Under the pieces are notes generated by a model, which searched no databases, had not been told where the DNA came from, and saw only the letters and a list, made by a program, of their open reading frames with translations. A stretch of DNA of 64,000 nt, taken from NCBI GenBank assembly GCA_017940255.1, contig JAGAZB010000009.1:220039-284038 (forward strand). The letters run 5' to 3'. Position numbers and translations under genes: made by a program. Each line of letters starts with the position of its first letter. Position 1 is the stretch's first letter. Of this stretch, positions 28,511 to 37,995 are shown piece after piece. The stretch comes from Treponema sp. Its GTDB lineage: Bacteria > Spirochaetota > Spirochaetia > Treponematales > Treponemataceae.

Positions 28511-28993
28511 ATGCTCAAAAATTACCTTTGGATTTTTTTTATTTCTATGGTTCCTTTGATTGAATTGCGAGGGGCTATTCCTGTTTCTCAGGCTATGCAG
28601 CTGCCAATTATTCCTTCATATATAGTTTGTATTATTGGAAATATGATTCCTGTTCCAATCATCTATCTTTTTGCCCGCAAGTTTTTGGAGTGGGGACAGG
28701 ATAAACGTTTTATTGGCGGAATCTGCCGCTTTTTCCTTGTAAAGGGAACTGCCGCCGGAGAAAAAATGCAGTCAAAGGCTGGCCGCGGTATATTTCTAGC
28801 GCTCCTGCTTTTTGTTGGCATTCCTCTTCCTGGAACCGGGGCCTGGACCGGCACCTTGGCCGCAAGCCTTTTGGATATGCGTTTTCGCGATACAGTAATT
28901 GCTGTAATGCTGGGTGTTCTTCTTGCTGGACTTATTATGATGGCCGGAAGTCTGGGGCTTTTTTCTGCAATTTTTGCCGCACTCGGTAAATAA
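28511..28993 (+). CDS. Small multidrug-export-family membrane protein (COG2426)
   Basis: A 160-residue integral membrane protein. ATG 28511 begins LKNYLWIFFISMVPLIELRG, the family signature of a membrane start followed by PLIELRGAIPV; an upstream TTG-type extension lacks support. Four or so hydrophobic segments include a conserved GIPLPGTGAWTGTLAASLL (about 106-124). Proteins of this family are called putative small multidrug exporters, but transport has little experimental support. The next gene is 26 bp downstream in the same direction. Confidence 0.82.
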   Translation: MLKNYLWIFFISMVPLIELRGAIPVSQAMQLPIIPSYIVCIIGNMIPVPIIYLFARKFLEWGQDKRFIGGICRFFLVKGTAAGEKMQSKAGRGIFLALLLFVGIPLPGTGAWTGTLAASLLDMRFRDTVIAVMLGVLLAGLIMMAGSLGLFSAIFAALGK

Positions 28994-29019
28994 GTATTCA
29001 GCAAATAAGGATTTAATTT

Positions 29020-29937
29020 ATGTATATTCTGGTAACAAAACAACTTATTACAATGGCAATAATTGGACTTGGCGGATTCATTTTTGCCAGGATTTTTAAG
29101 GTAAACGAAAGTGAACGTAAGTTTCTTAGTAAACTGCTCATGTATTTTATCAATCCGACAATGGTACTCAATTCCTTTAACCGTGACTTTGATTCTCAAA
29201 AACTTGTCCTGCTGGGAATTGTGGTGCTTCTTTCGCTCATCATTCACGTGGTAATGATAATGCTTGGGATTTTTACCTGTAAAGAAAAAATTGACCGCCT
29301 GGCAATTGCCTTTACGAACTGCGGATTTATTGGGATTCCGCTTATTCGCGGAGTTTTTGGTGATGAAGGTGTAATCTTTTTGATGGGCTACCTTGCAATA
29401 TTCAATATTCTGGTCTGGACTTACGGTTACCATCAGTTGAGCGGAACTTCAAAAATTATCAAGGTAATTACAAATCCAAATATTATTGCAGTTGCTCTGG
29501 GCGTTGTAATTTTCTGCATGCCATTTACCCTGCCCGATGTTATTGGTCGTCCTCTTTCTCTTGTTGCTGATACAAACACTGCAATCAGTATGGTGCTTGT
29601 TGGTGTTTTAATCGCAGATTTTCATCCTTCAGAATCAAAAAAAGTACTTCCTCGTCTTGTAAAGATGTCATTACTGCGTCTTGTTGTGTGTTCTGTCATC
29701 AATATTGTTATTCTTTTTGCAGCATACAAGATGATTGGAAACATGGACGGTGCAAGAATGATAATTTTCGTTGTTCTTATCTGTTCTTTGTGCCCTGTTG
29801 CAACCAGTATTCCAAGTCTTGCCTGCCTGTTTGACCAGGATGCAGCTTATGCCAGCCTGACCGTTTCCCTCACAAGTATTCTGTGTATAATCACCCTGCC
29901 TGGTTTTGTTGCGCTCGCTGAATTAATTATTAAATAG
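29020..29937 (+). CDS. AEC-family (auxin efflux carrier-like) transporter
   Basis: A 305-residue permease with about ten membrane segments. AAGGAT precedes the ATG. The layout MAIIGLGGFIFARIF, INPTMVLNSFNRDF, FTNCGFIGIPLIRGVFG and CPVATSIPSLACLF matches bacterial AEC/malonate-malate permease-like proteins. The substrate is not predictable; relatives move dicarboxylates or aromatic acids. It follows the COG2426 gene by 26 bp, so the two are probably cotranscribed. Confidence 0.88.
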   Translation: MYILVTKQLITMAIIGLGGFIFARIFKVNESERKFLSKLLMYFINPTMVLNSFNRDFDSQKLVLLGIVVLLSLIIHVVMIMLGIFTCKEKIDRLAIAFTNCGFIGIPLIRGVFGDEGVIFLMGYLAIFNILVWTYGYHQLSGTSKIIKVITNPNIIAVALGVVIFCMPFTLPDVIGRPLSLVADTNTAISMVLVGVLIADFHPSESKKVLPRLVKMSLLRLVVCSVINIVILFAAYKMIGNMDGARMIIFVVLICSLCPVATSIPSLACLFDQDAAYASLTVSLTSILCIITLPGFVALAELIIK

Positions 29938-29994
29938 ACATCTGAAAAAACCTCTGGTATAATTCTCTTGCAAAAAAAAATAGCAGAGGTTGTC

Positions 29995-32556
29995 ATGAAA
30001 AATAAATTTTTCCTTCTGCCCGTTTTTCTGTGCGTCTTTACATCGTGTACTCTTTTTAATCAGTTTTCAAAAAATGGGACAATTACTTTTACTGTAGATA
30101 AAACTCTCACTTCTCAAATAAAAAAAGATTCTGCTGCCAGAACGGCTTCTCGCGGGGCTGATTCTGAACAGGTCTTTTTGGAACTTTCCGTTAATGGTGA
30201 TTATTCGGCTGTAAAAACTTTGCCGGTAACAGAATCTGATGAATCACTTTCGCTTTCTTTTACAGATATTCCCGTTGGTGCGGAGATTTATGCAGAAGCT
30301 TCTATATACATTCTTTTTAAAGTGGAAGGCGAGGAAAAACGAATAGAACTTTACAGTGGCAAATCAGAAAAAATGATAATTCAGGAAGGTCCTAATAATC
30401 TGGAACTTGCCTTAAATAAGGTTGTTACAGAATCTTCTGATGAAAATGAGGAAGAGCCTGTAACGGAAGAAGAAAAAGATGATGAAGAAGAGCAGCAGGA
30501 AGAGTCTTCTGTTTTGCAAATAACTATCTATGTTTCTGCATCTGGTGATGATGACACAGGAACCGGGGAAGAAACGGCACCTTTTAAAAGTATTGCGCAG
30601 GCTGTTTCTACAATGAATCAAGAGGCAATTTACACACTTATGATTGATGGAACTCTTGGTGGTGCCCAGCAGACAATTGAAAATGTTGACAGCTCTGTTA
30701 TTGAAATTATTTTAACCGGTAAAAATGGGCCCGATGGCAGCGGCGAGCCCCAGGATGCGCTGGACCGCGGAATTGAAGCAAGCACAAACGGTTCTACAGA
30801 CGGAAATGTTCTGATTGTTGATACTGAGGTTCCTGTTACAATCACAAATCTTAAACTTATGCGCGGGGCTGCCAGCGACGGTTCTGCCCTTAAGGTTACG
30901 CAAGGTTCTACAGTAAAACTTGGGGACGGGCTTCGTGTTATTAAGAATTATTACCAGAGTGGCAAAGGTACAGTTCGTAATGAAGGAACTTTGTTTATGT
31001 ACGGAGATGCGGTGATAGGTGATGCTACTGCAACTACTTATGCAGCGGACAGCTCAACTGCATCTTTAGTTACAAATGGCGATAATGCAAACTATTCTGG
31101 CACAGGTGGCGGAATTTACAATGGTAATGAATCATCATCCTCTACAATCGTCGCAAAGCTTTATCTAGGTTACAGTGGTTATGATAGTGACGGTGTAACT
31201 CCTGTAAAGAAGACTCTTACCGGTGGTATTTACAAAAATGGCGGTGGCGGAATCTACAATTCTTACAATAGTTATGTTTATTTTGACAGTGGAACTATTG
31301 CTTGGAATGCTGCTATGTATGGAGCAGGTCTTCGTAATTATCAGAATGCAACCTTTGAGATGTCTGGTGGAAACATAATAAACAATAAATGTGAATCTGC
31401 AAGTGATATTCATGGTGGCGGAGTTTCAAATGAAAATAATAGTTCAAAATTCATAATGAGCGGCGGTACTATAAATCAAAATATCGTAAATTGTACAAAT
31501 ACAGCTTCCTCTTCTTCTCATGGATATGGTGGTGGTGTTTATAATGCCGGTTATATGTTTATGTATGGTTCGGCTGTAATTGGAAATAAATCTGCTGCTG
31601 ATGTTGCTACTTCAAGTGATTATGGAAACTTTGCCCGTGAAGGTGGTGGAATCTATAATGCAAGTACTACTGATAATAAAGGAAAACTTTATATTGGTTA
31701 TGAACCTGGTTCAGATGGAATTACACCTATAGAGTCTGAACTTACAGGTGGCATTTATCAAAATTATGCGAATACACTTACATCACAGACCAACGGTGGT
31801 GGTGGAATTGGTAATGCTAATATACTTAAAATTTCTTCTGGAACAATTGCCTATAATGCTACTACTCGACTTGGTGGAGGTATTTACAGCAGCTATGCCT
31901 TCGATATTGCTGGTGGAACAATTAGAAACAACTCAGCTTCATCAAGTGGTGGAGCAATTTATATGACTGAAAGTAGTACTCATATCCTTACTCTTGGCGG
32001 AAGTTTTGATATTCCAAAGGGCGATGGCAGTAACGATATTTATCTTGCAGGATCTGGTTCTTACTTTGCCCGAATCCAAATTGCCAGCAGCCTAGATGGA
32101 AGTCTGGAAGTTATGCTTACTCCAGAAGATTATACCGCAGGTCATCAGTTGGTTGGTCTTACATCTTCAGCTTCTGGAGTAAATCTTGAAGCCGAAGTTG
32201 AGTGCTTTGAAGTTATGCCGCAGATTGAAGGAGATACAACAGCCAACTGGGAACTGGATAGTAACGGAAAACTTGCCGTTCAGACTGGCGGGGCTGGAAT
32301 CGATTTTACCTTTACGGAAATTTCTTCGGAAGGTGATATTGAAGTTACTAATGCTGGCGATGGATCTTTCGTGGCTTCTAATGATTACGTTTCTTATAGC
32401 TGGAGCCTTGATGGCGAGGTTGTGGAAGGCGCAACAACTAATGAATACACAGTTGATCTTTCTACACTTTCAAATGGAACTCACGATATTTATCTTGAAG
32501 TTCAGGATTCTGATGGAAATTACTATTCATGGTCTGGTCAGTATTCAAAGAGCTGA
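29995..32556 (+). CDS. Large surface lipoprotein with GGGIYN beta-helix repeats
   Basis: An 853-residue predicted surface lipoprotein. ATG 29995 follows AGAGG; the signal peptide ends FTSC (Cys18). A domain to about 140 (SVNGDYSAV onward) is followed by a highly acidic linker (about 140-170), then a right-handed beta-helix with repeated GGGIYN and GGTI motifs, SGGTINQN-like turns and YLGYSGYD inserts, resembling polymorphic outer-membrane and pectate-lyase-like folds. It ends with an Ig/PKD-like domain (YSWSLDGEVVEGATTNEYTV). Stop codon is TGA, showing that TGA is a normal stop in this genome. It is followed after 15 bp by another large lipoprotein. Adhesion or polysaccharide contact is a guess. 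Confidence 0.85.
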   Translation: MKNKFFLLPVFLCVFTSCTLFNQFSKNGTITFTVDKTLTSQIKKDSAARTASRGADSEQVFLELSVNGDYSAVKTLPVTESDESLSLSFTDIPVGAEIYAEASIYILFKVEGEEKRIELYSGKSEKMIIQEGPNNLELALNKVVTESSDENEEEPVTEEEKDDEEEQQEESSVLQITIYVSASGDDDTGTGEETAPFKSIAQAVSTMNQEAIYTLMIDGTLGGAQQTIENVDSSVIEIILTGKNGPDGSGEPQDALDRGIEASTNGSTDGNVLIVDTEVPVTITNLKLMRGAASDGSALKVTQGSTVKLGDGLRVIKNYYQSGKGTVRNEGTLFMYGDAVIGDATATTYAADSSTASLVTNGDNANYSGTGGGIYNGNESSSSTIVAKLYLGYSGYDSDGVTPVKKTLTGGIYKNGGGGIYNSYNSYVYFDSGTIAWNAAMYGAGLRNYQNATFEMSGGNIINNKCESASDIHGGGVSNENNSSKFIMSGGTINQNIVNCTNTASSSSHGYGGGVYNAGYMFMYGSAVIGNKSAADVATSSDYGNFAREGGGIYNASTTDNKGKLYIGYEPGSDGITPIESELTGGIYQNYANTLTSQTNGGGGIGNANILKISSGTIAYNATTRLGGGIYSSYAFDIAGGTIRNNSASSSGGAIYMTESSTHILTLGGSFDIPKGDGSNDIYLAGSGSYFARIQIASSLDGSLEVMLTPEDYTAGHQLVGLTSSASGVNLEAEVECFEVMPQIEGDTTANWELDSNGKLAVQTGGAGIDFTFTEISSEGDIEVTNAGDGSFVASNDYVSYSWSLDGEVVEGATTNEYTVDLSTLSNGTHDIYLEVQDSDGNYYSWSGQYSKS

Positions 32557-32571
32557 TGTGGGGTGAGTAAT

Positions 32572-35094
32572 ATGAAAAAGATTAGAAAAATAAGTGCTTG
32601 TCTTTTATTAGTTTTTGCTTCATCGATTTTATACTTTGGTTGTAATCAACTGCTTTTGGAAAAGCCTGAAGAAAAGGAAAACGCTTCTTCTTCTGCAAAT
32701 TCTACTGTAGAAAACGCGACACTTTCTCTTTCTATAAAGTCTATTGGCTCAAAAAAAGCTGCAAGAACAATAAAACCTGTATTTTCAGATGATGATATCT
32801 CTTCAATTACTCTAACTGGAAAAAAAGATGGTGCAACAACGGAAACAACTTTGGGGTCGTGGGATACTCCTTCTGAACTGCAAGCTGCATCTGTTTCTAT
32901 TGAGCCTGGTAATTGGGACTTCACCTTAAGCCTTTTAATGAATGGCTGCAGTTTTTCTGGAACGGCAAGCGAAGTTATTAGTAGTGGAGACGATATAAGT
33001 CTTTCTTTTGAACTTTCCAGTTCTGTTACTTATGGCGGTATAGATTTCACCCTTTTTCTAAATGGAAGTGCGGAATATATAGAAGCAACCCTTTATGATA
33101 TTAACGGCAGTGAAGTTGTAGAGCCTACTGTTCTTTCTGTCGAAGTTTCTGGTGCAAAAACGTACATTCATTATACCAGAGATATTAATTCTTCTTCAGA
33201 GCAGTTAGCGGTTGGCACTTATAGATTAAAGATAAACTTTTTTACATATTCAGATAAAGCTTTAATGCAAAATAGTTATTCTGCCATTGTAAATGTTGTG
33301 GCTGGTTTTGTAAGTTCTGCTGAACAGACTATTAACCTAAATGAAATTTATAAAGTCTCTTATAATTTAGATGGGGGTGAGTTGCCAGCTGGTGCACTTA
33401 TGCCTGAACGTTATTCCAGTATAAGTGAAACCATAATACTGGTAGAACCTGAAAAAGAAAACTTCGTATTTGATGGCTGGTATACAACTTCATCATTTTC
33501 GGGGGAGCCTGTTACAAAGATAGCGAAGGGGTCTTCTGGCGATACAATCTTGTATGCAAAATTTGTTAGTCCTTATGCTTATATTGGAGATACTGCCTAT
33601 GCTTCACTTTCAAAGCTTGTTGCAGCAATTTCTAATGCAGATTCAAATGAGGATATAACTATTTCCCTTACTTCAAACGTCACTCAGGCAGATTTAGGAA
33701 AGGCAGAGACTTCTGCTACAATTGCCTATGCAATTACAAATACAACCGCTAATAGTGTGAGTCTGCTAGTTCCAGCAGCAGAAAAAATTGAATTTTCTGG
33801 CGACTGTTCTTATATGTTTAAGAATTGTTCAAAGCTTGCATCTGTTGATTTTAGTGGCGTAGATACTTCTGAGGCAACAGCAATTTATGGAATGTTTTAT
33901 GGCTGTAGTAATTTAACATCTGTAAATGTATCAAGCTTTGATACCTCAAATGTAACAAACATGATGTTTATGTTTGCCTACTGTTCAAAGCTTGTGGCAG
34001 TTGATTTATCTAATTTTAATACTTCTTCGGCTTTATCTATACATGGAATGTTTTCGGATTGTACAAGCCTTACAGATGTAAATCTAAGTTCTTTTGATAC
34101 ATCACAAGCAGATTCCTTTACCGGTATGTTTACAAACTGTACAGCACTTACTCAGGTAGATATAAGTTCTTTTACTTTAAGAAATGATAGTGTAAATGCA
34201 GCTTCTATGTTTCAGGGCTGCACTAATCTTGAAACAATCTATGTTTCTTATGGTTTTGATATGACTTCATCTACAACAGATAATTCGGATATGTTTAAAG
34301 GCTGTACCAAGCTTGTCGGGGGTAAAGGGACGTCCTTTGATTCTGAAGTTATAGATAAAACTTATGCGCGCTTTGATACAGTTTCTAATCCTGGATATTT
34401 TACTGCAAAGCCTATTGGACCAAAAGCAGCACCTAATACAGTGGGAGATATAGTCTTTAAGGATGGTACTGCTATTGCTTATGATGCTGATATAACTTTG
34501 ACCGCAGTGCAGAAGTCATCTGTAATTGCCGTGATATTCTATATAGGAAGTGATTATAACAATAGTGGTGATACAGCAGAGCGTACTTTAGGCTTAGGAA
34601 TGGCTGCTGCTAACGGTTTAATCTGGTGTCAGACAAGTGCAAAAGCATATGAACAAAACATAACTACAATACAATGTTCTAAAAATGGTGATTCTTATGA
34701 AGGTGACTTGTGTGGTGAAGATAACTTTTCGCAGATAGCAAGCTTCCTTGGTGCTGATGATGACACAAGTGATGCAGAATTATATCCTGCCTTCTATTTT
34801 GCAATAAACTATAAAAACCAGGCCGGAAGTAATGTTACTGATACAGACTTTGAAGATGACTGGTATGTACCAAGCCTGGCAGAACTTGATGAAGCCTGGG
34901 ATTCTATATCAACCTATAATGCAGTAAGAGTTTTGTGTGATGGAACAGCAATTCCTTTAGGTGGTGCATATTATTGGTCTTCAACTCAGCATTCAAGCTT
35001 CGATACTTATGCTGTTGGAATTAGTAATGGTGCCTATGGGGAAGGTAATAAGATGAACAGTGATTGGCGTAATATTGTTATACGTGCCTTCTAG
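32572..35094 (+). CDS. Mosaic surface lipoprotein: B-repeat, DUF285 repeats and Lcl-like C-terminus
   Basis: An 840-residue lipoprotein. ATG 32572 follows GGGGTGAG; the lipobox ends YFGC (Cys24). In order: an N-terminal beta domain like that of the preceding protein (SIKSIGSKKAARTI onward), an InlB-type B-repeat at about 262-332 (YNLDGGELPAG ... FDGWYTT ... LYAKFV), DUF285/BspA-like leucine-rich repeats at about 400-560 (repeats of MFxxCxxLTxVxxSxFDTS), and a C-terminal Lcl/DUF1566-like fold (DWYVPSLAELDEAW, YYWSSTQ, NIVIRAF). Such modules occur in gut-bacterial surface proteins and are often exchanged horizontally. Likely cotranscribed with the upstream lipoprotein; ligand unknown. Confidence 0.85.
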   Translation: MKKIRKISACLLLVFASSILYFGCNQLLLEKPEEKENASSSANSTVENATLSLSIKSIGSKKAARTIKPVFSDDDISSITLTGKKDGATTETTLGSWDTPSELQAASVSIEPGNWDFTLSLLMNGCSFSGTASEVISSGDDISLSFELSSSVTYGGIDFTLFLNGSAEYIEATLYDINGSEVVEPTVLSVEVSGAKTYIHYTRDINSSSEQLAVGTYRLKINFFTYSDKALMQNSYSAIVNVVAGFVSSAEQTINLNEIYKVSYNLDGGELPAGALMPERYSSISETIILVEPEKENFVFDGWYTTSSFSGEPVTKIAKGSSGDTILYAKFVSPYAYIGDTAYASLSKLVAAISNADSNEDITISLTSNVTQADLGKAETSATIAYAITNTTANSVSLLVPAAEKIEFSGDCSYMFKNCSKLASVDFSGVDTSEATAIYGMFYGCSNLTSVNVSSFDTSNVTNMMFMFAYCSKLVAVDLSNFNTSSALSIHGMFSDCTSLTDVNLSSFDTSQADSFTGMFTNCTALTQVDISSFTLRNDSVNAASMFQGCTNLETIYVSYGFDMTSSTTDNSDMFKGCTKLVGGKGTSFDSEVIDKTYARFDTVSNPGYFTAKPIGPKAAPNTVGDIVFKDGTAIAYDADITLTAVQKSSVIAVIFYIGSDYNNSGDTAERTLGLGMAAANGLIWCQTSAKAYEQNITTIQCSKNGDSYEGDLCGEDNFSQIASFLGADDDTSDAELYPAFYFAINYKNQAGSNVTDTDFEDDWYVPSLAELDEAWDSISTYNAVRVLCDGTAIPLGGAYYWSSTQHSSFDTYAVGISNGAYGEGNKMNSDWRNIVIRAF

Positions 35095-35107
35095 GCTAGG
35101 GCATGGA

Positions 35108-35127
35108 CCGCCTGCGAATGCAGGCGG
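35108..35127. repeat. Hairpin downstream of the mosaic lipoprotein gene
   Basis: CCGCCTGC-GAAT-GCAGGCGG is a perfect 8-bp stem 14 bases after the stop codon. There is no T-tract, so it is a weak terminator candidate or another short palindromic repeat. Confidence 0.6.
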
Positions 35128-35187
35128 GAGCCTCCTGAAAAAAATCCTTCTTACATATATTGAACAAAAGTCTTATCCGATATATTC

Positions 35188-35193
35188 TATAAT
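35188..35193 (+). promoter_or_regulatory. -10 box of the phosphofructokinase gene
   Basis: A consensus TATAAT lies 24 bases before the ATG, with GAGGTGAATT as the ribosome site between. No convincing -35 is seen at 16-18 nt. Confidence 0.45.
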
Positions 35194-35215
35194 ATCTGTT
35201 TTTTTGAGGTGAATT

Positions 35216-36622
35216 ATGTCTGAAGAAAAATTCGACTTTACTATTGATACCCTGGGACCTTGTACAATCCCTTCTCCAATCAAACTTTCTACCGTACATG
35301 GTGATTACACTGCAAATTATGTAAGTGATGATTCTTACGTTCTTTCTGAAGTAAATGTATATGATAAAACAAAGCCGATTGTGCTTGATTCTTCAAATCT
35401 GATGGAAAAAGCTGGCCCTCGTGAAAAGATTTATTTTGATCCAAAACACGCAAAGGCCGGAATCTGTACTTGCGGCGGACTTTGCCCTGGTTTGAACGAC
35501 GTTATTCGTGCTATTGTACGCTGCTTGAACACCAGATATGGCGTAAAGACAATTAAGGGCTATCAGTATGGTTTCCGCGGATTCTTCCCAGACAGCGGAT
35601 ATGAGCCTCTTGAACTGGACCGCTACCTTATTGATGAAATCCACAAGATTGGTGGTACTTACCTTGGAACTAGCCGTGGTGGCGGACAGCGTGTAGAAGA
35701 AATTGTTGACTGCATTGAACGCGATGGAATTAACATGCTCTTTATTCTTGGTGGTGACGGAACTCAGCGTGGTTCTTACGACATCGCCTGCGAAGTAGAA
35801 AAACGTGGTCTTAAGTGCGCTGTTGTTGGTGTTCCAAAGACTGTAGATAATGACCTTATGTTTATTGACCGTTCATTCGGATTTGAAACTGCTGTTCAGC
35901 GCGCTAAGGAAACTGTTGCCGCTGTTCACATGGAAGCTGCCAGCCAGATTAACGGTATTGGTCTTGTAAAACTTATGGGACGCGAAGCCGGATTTATTGC
36001 CGCTGCTGCTTCTCTTTCCAGCCACGAAACAAACTTCTGTCTTATTCCTGAAGTTCCTTTTGAAATGGAAGGCGAAAACGGCTTCCTGGCTTGCCTTGAA
36101 CGCCGTCTTGCTAAACGCGGACATGCTGTAATTGTAGTTTCTGAAGGTGCTGGTCAGGATTTGCTTCAGGCTACTGGTGCTACTGATGCTTCTGGAAACA
36201 AAAAGCTTTCTGATATTGGTATCTTCCTTAAAGCTGAAATTGAAAAGTATTTTAAGGCAAAGAATATTGAAATCAACCTAAAATATATTGATCCTTCTTA
36301 TCAGGTTCGTGCTTCTGTTACTACAGCAAGTGACTCTATTTACTGTGAACGCCTTGGAAACAATGCCGTTCACGCTGCTATGGCTGGTAAAACAAAGTGT
36401 GTAATCGGGCTGGTTCACGATAAGTTCGTTCACCTGCCTATTAAGGCTGTTACAGCCCACAGAAACGCTGTTGATCCTGAAGGTTCACTCTGGCGCGATA
36501 CTTTGGATGCTACTGGTCAGCCAATTTTGATGGTAAACGACAAGGAAAAGGCTCTTGAAAAAATGGCCGCTGCTGTTGCCGGTGCTAAGAGCAAGCCAAG
36601 CGAGCAGAAAAAGAATAAATAA
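35216..36622 (+). CDS. 6-phosphofructokinase, ATP-type signature
   Basis: Phosphorylates fructose 6-phosphate in glycolysis. 468 residues, about 140 longer than E. coli PfkA, matching the long PFK group of spirochaetes and plants. Motifs: [15 protein letters not shown] (about 85-100), [24 protein letters not shown] (near 180), VPKTVDND with the catalytic Asp (near 208) and [14 protein letters not shown] rather than GGDD suggests ATP instead of pyrophosphate as donor, but treponemes have both kinds and assay would be needed. GAGG precedes ATG 35216. A strong terminator follows, so it is monocistronic. Confidence 0.9.
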   Translation: MSEEKFDFTIDTLGPCTIPSPIKLSTVHGDYTANYVSDDSYVLSEVNVYDKTKPIVLDSSNLMEKAGPREKIYFDPKHAKAGICTCGGLCPGLNDVIRAIVRCLNTRYGVKTIKGYQYGFRGFFPDSGYEPLELDRYLIDEIHKIGGTYLGTSRGGGQRVEEIVDCIERDGINMLFILGGDGTQRGSYDIACEVEKRGLKCAVVGVPKTVDNDLMFIDRSFGFETAVQRAKETVAAVHMEAASQINGIGLVKLMGREAGFIAAAASLSSHETNFCLIPEVPFEMEGENGFLACLERRLAKRGHAVIVVSEGAGQDLLQATGATDASGNKKLSDIGIFLKAEIEKYFKAKNIEINLKYIDPSYQVRASVTTASDSIYCERLGNNAVHAAMAGKTKCVIGLVHDKFVHLPIKAVTAHRNAVDPEGSLWRDTLDATGQPILMVNDKEKALEKMAAAVAGAKSKPSEQKKNK

Positions 36623-36644
36623 GTGCTGGATATAAGTTGACAGC

Positions 36645-36685
36645 AAGAGAGCCCCGGGCACGTTACTAGGCCTGGGGCTTCTTTT
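36645..36685 (+). terminator. Terminator after phosphofructokinase gene
   Basis: AGAGCCCCGGGC pairs imperfectly with GGCCTGGGGCTTCT across a short loop, followed by a T-run. It begins about 20 bases after the stop codon. Confidence 0.8.
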
Positions 36686-36757
36686 ATGCTCTTTTTATTA
36701 TACTTTAGGATATTTCCTTTATGGATTTTTCTTATAACGTGTAGTATTCTAGTATAT

Positions 36758-37888
36758 ATGAGAAATCTTTTTGAAGAATACGGATATTCCCGCTTTGATA
36801 TTGAAAATAAGGTAATTGACTGCTGGAATGAGATTTTTAATCAGCAGAATCCTAATCATTTTTATTTTGACTGTGGTAATGGGACCGGCTACATGGAAGA
36901 CACCGGAAACGACGATGCCCGCACAGAGGGTATGTCTTACGGCATGATGATGGCCCTGCAGATGAACCGTAAAGATATTTTTGACCGCATCTGGAAGTGG
37001 GCGCGGGATAATATGTATTTGGATAAGGGGCCAATGGCGGGTTATTTCTGCTGGTCGAACGGTGTTGACGGCAAGAAAAATGCCGGCGGACCTGCTCCAG
37101 ACGGAGAAGAATATTTTGCCATGGCTTTGTTTATGGCAAGCAGACGCTGGGGAGACGGCGAGGGTATTTTTAATTATACAGAAGAAGGCCGTGCTATTTT
37201 GCGCCTTGCAATTCACGGAGAGCAGAAAATGTGGTTTGAAGAAAATCACCACATCCGTTTTGTACCAAACTGTCCTTTTACGGACCCTTCTTATCATCTT
37301 CCTCATTTTTACCAGCTTTTTGCAGAAATGGCTGATGAAAAAGACCGTCCTTTCTGGAAGGCTGCGGCAGATGCAAGCCGTGCTTATATTTTGAAGGCTT
37401 GTCATCCCCAAACTGGTCTTGCGGCAGAATATGCTGATGATGACGGCAATCCTTTACCTGACCTTTTTCCTGATGGTTCAAAGCTTCCTTGGGGCCAGCA
37501 CAATACTTTCTTTAGCGATGCTTACCGTGTTTCGGCAAATATTGGTCTGGATGCGCTCTGGTTTGGAACTAGTCCTGAATACAGCAAAATTGCGGCAAAT
37601 ATTATCCGCTTTTTTGATGGTAAGGCTTTGGAAGATTTACATGATTACAGAGTTGATGGCCGCGAGTTGAAGAAGCTGGCTCGTCACCCTGTTGGTTTGA
37701 TTGCAACTGTTGCAGAGGCGGCACTTGCGCTTGGATCTGATGCGCCTGCAGAAGACCTGGAGGCTGCAAAGCGGGCTGTAAAGCGTCTGTGGGATACTCC
37801 TATGAGAAGAGGCCGCCGCCGCTATTACGATAACTGTCTGTATTTCTTTGCGGTTCTGGCATTGAGTGGAAAGTATGTTATGTATTGA
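36758..37888 (+). CDS. GH8 reducing-end xylose-releasing exo-oligoxylanase
   Basis: Inverting (alpha/alpha)6 hydrolase, probably releasing xylose from the reducing end of xylo-oligosaccharides. The start is ATG 36758: residues NLFEEYGYSRFDIENKVIDCW align with the mature N-terminus of Bacillus Rex enzymes; a longer frame from 36686 overlaps the upstream terminator. There is no signal peptide, so it acts in the cytoplasm. Glu57 in RTEGMSYGMMMA is the expected general acid; the base Asp would be in FFSDAYR. 376 residues equals the Rex size. No Shine-Dalgarno is visible; a weak TATTCT sits 7 nt upstream. The GH115 gene follows after 107 bp of REP-like hairpins. Confidence 0.9.
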   Translation: MRNLFEEYGYSRFDIENKVIDCWNEIFNQQNPNHFYFDCGNGTGYMEDTGNDDARTEGMSYGMMMALQMNRKDIFDRIWKWARDNMYLDKGPMAGYFCWSNGVDGKKNAGGPAPDGEEYFAMALFMASRRWGDGEGIFNYTEEGRAILRLAIHGEQKMWFEENHHIRFVPNCPFTDPSYHLPHFYQLFAEMADEKDRPFWKAAADASRAYILKACHPQTGLAAEYADDDGNPLPDLFPDGSKLPWGQHNTFFSDAYRVSANIGLDALWFGTSPEYSKIAANIIRFFDGKALEDLHDYRVDGRELKKLARHPVGLIATVAEAALALGSDAPAEDLEAAKRAVKRLWDTPMRRGRRRYYDNCLYFFAVLALSGKYVMY

Positions 37889-37891
37889 TAG

Positions 37892-37968
37892 ATTTTCGGG
37901 TCAAGCCCGAAAATGACACGCGAGGGTGGGGGGGCGCGCCCTGTCATTGCCCGGCTTGACCGGGCAAT
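37892..37968. repeat. Inverted pair of CTTGA-loop REP-like hairpins
   Basis: Hairpin 1, ATTTTCGGG-TCAAG-CCCGAAAAT (37892-37914), and hairpin 2, ATTGCCCGG-CTTGA-CCGGGCAAT (37946-37968), have 9-bp perfect stems, are in opposite orientations and carry complementary loops (TCAAG/CTTGA). Each is flanked by the GTCA...TCT words. A third member lies after groEL (47507-47535). Between the pair is a G7 run and GGCGCGCC. Confidence 0.85.
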
Positions 37969-37995
37969 CTTTATAAACAACCTGGAGGTTTAGAA

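Noticed and set aside
28308..28559. Small ORF overlapping the palindromic element and the COG2426 gene
   Set aside because: It reads through the inverted repeats and C-tract and overlaps a real membrane-protein start.
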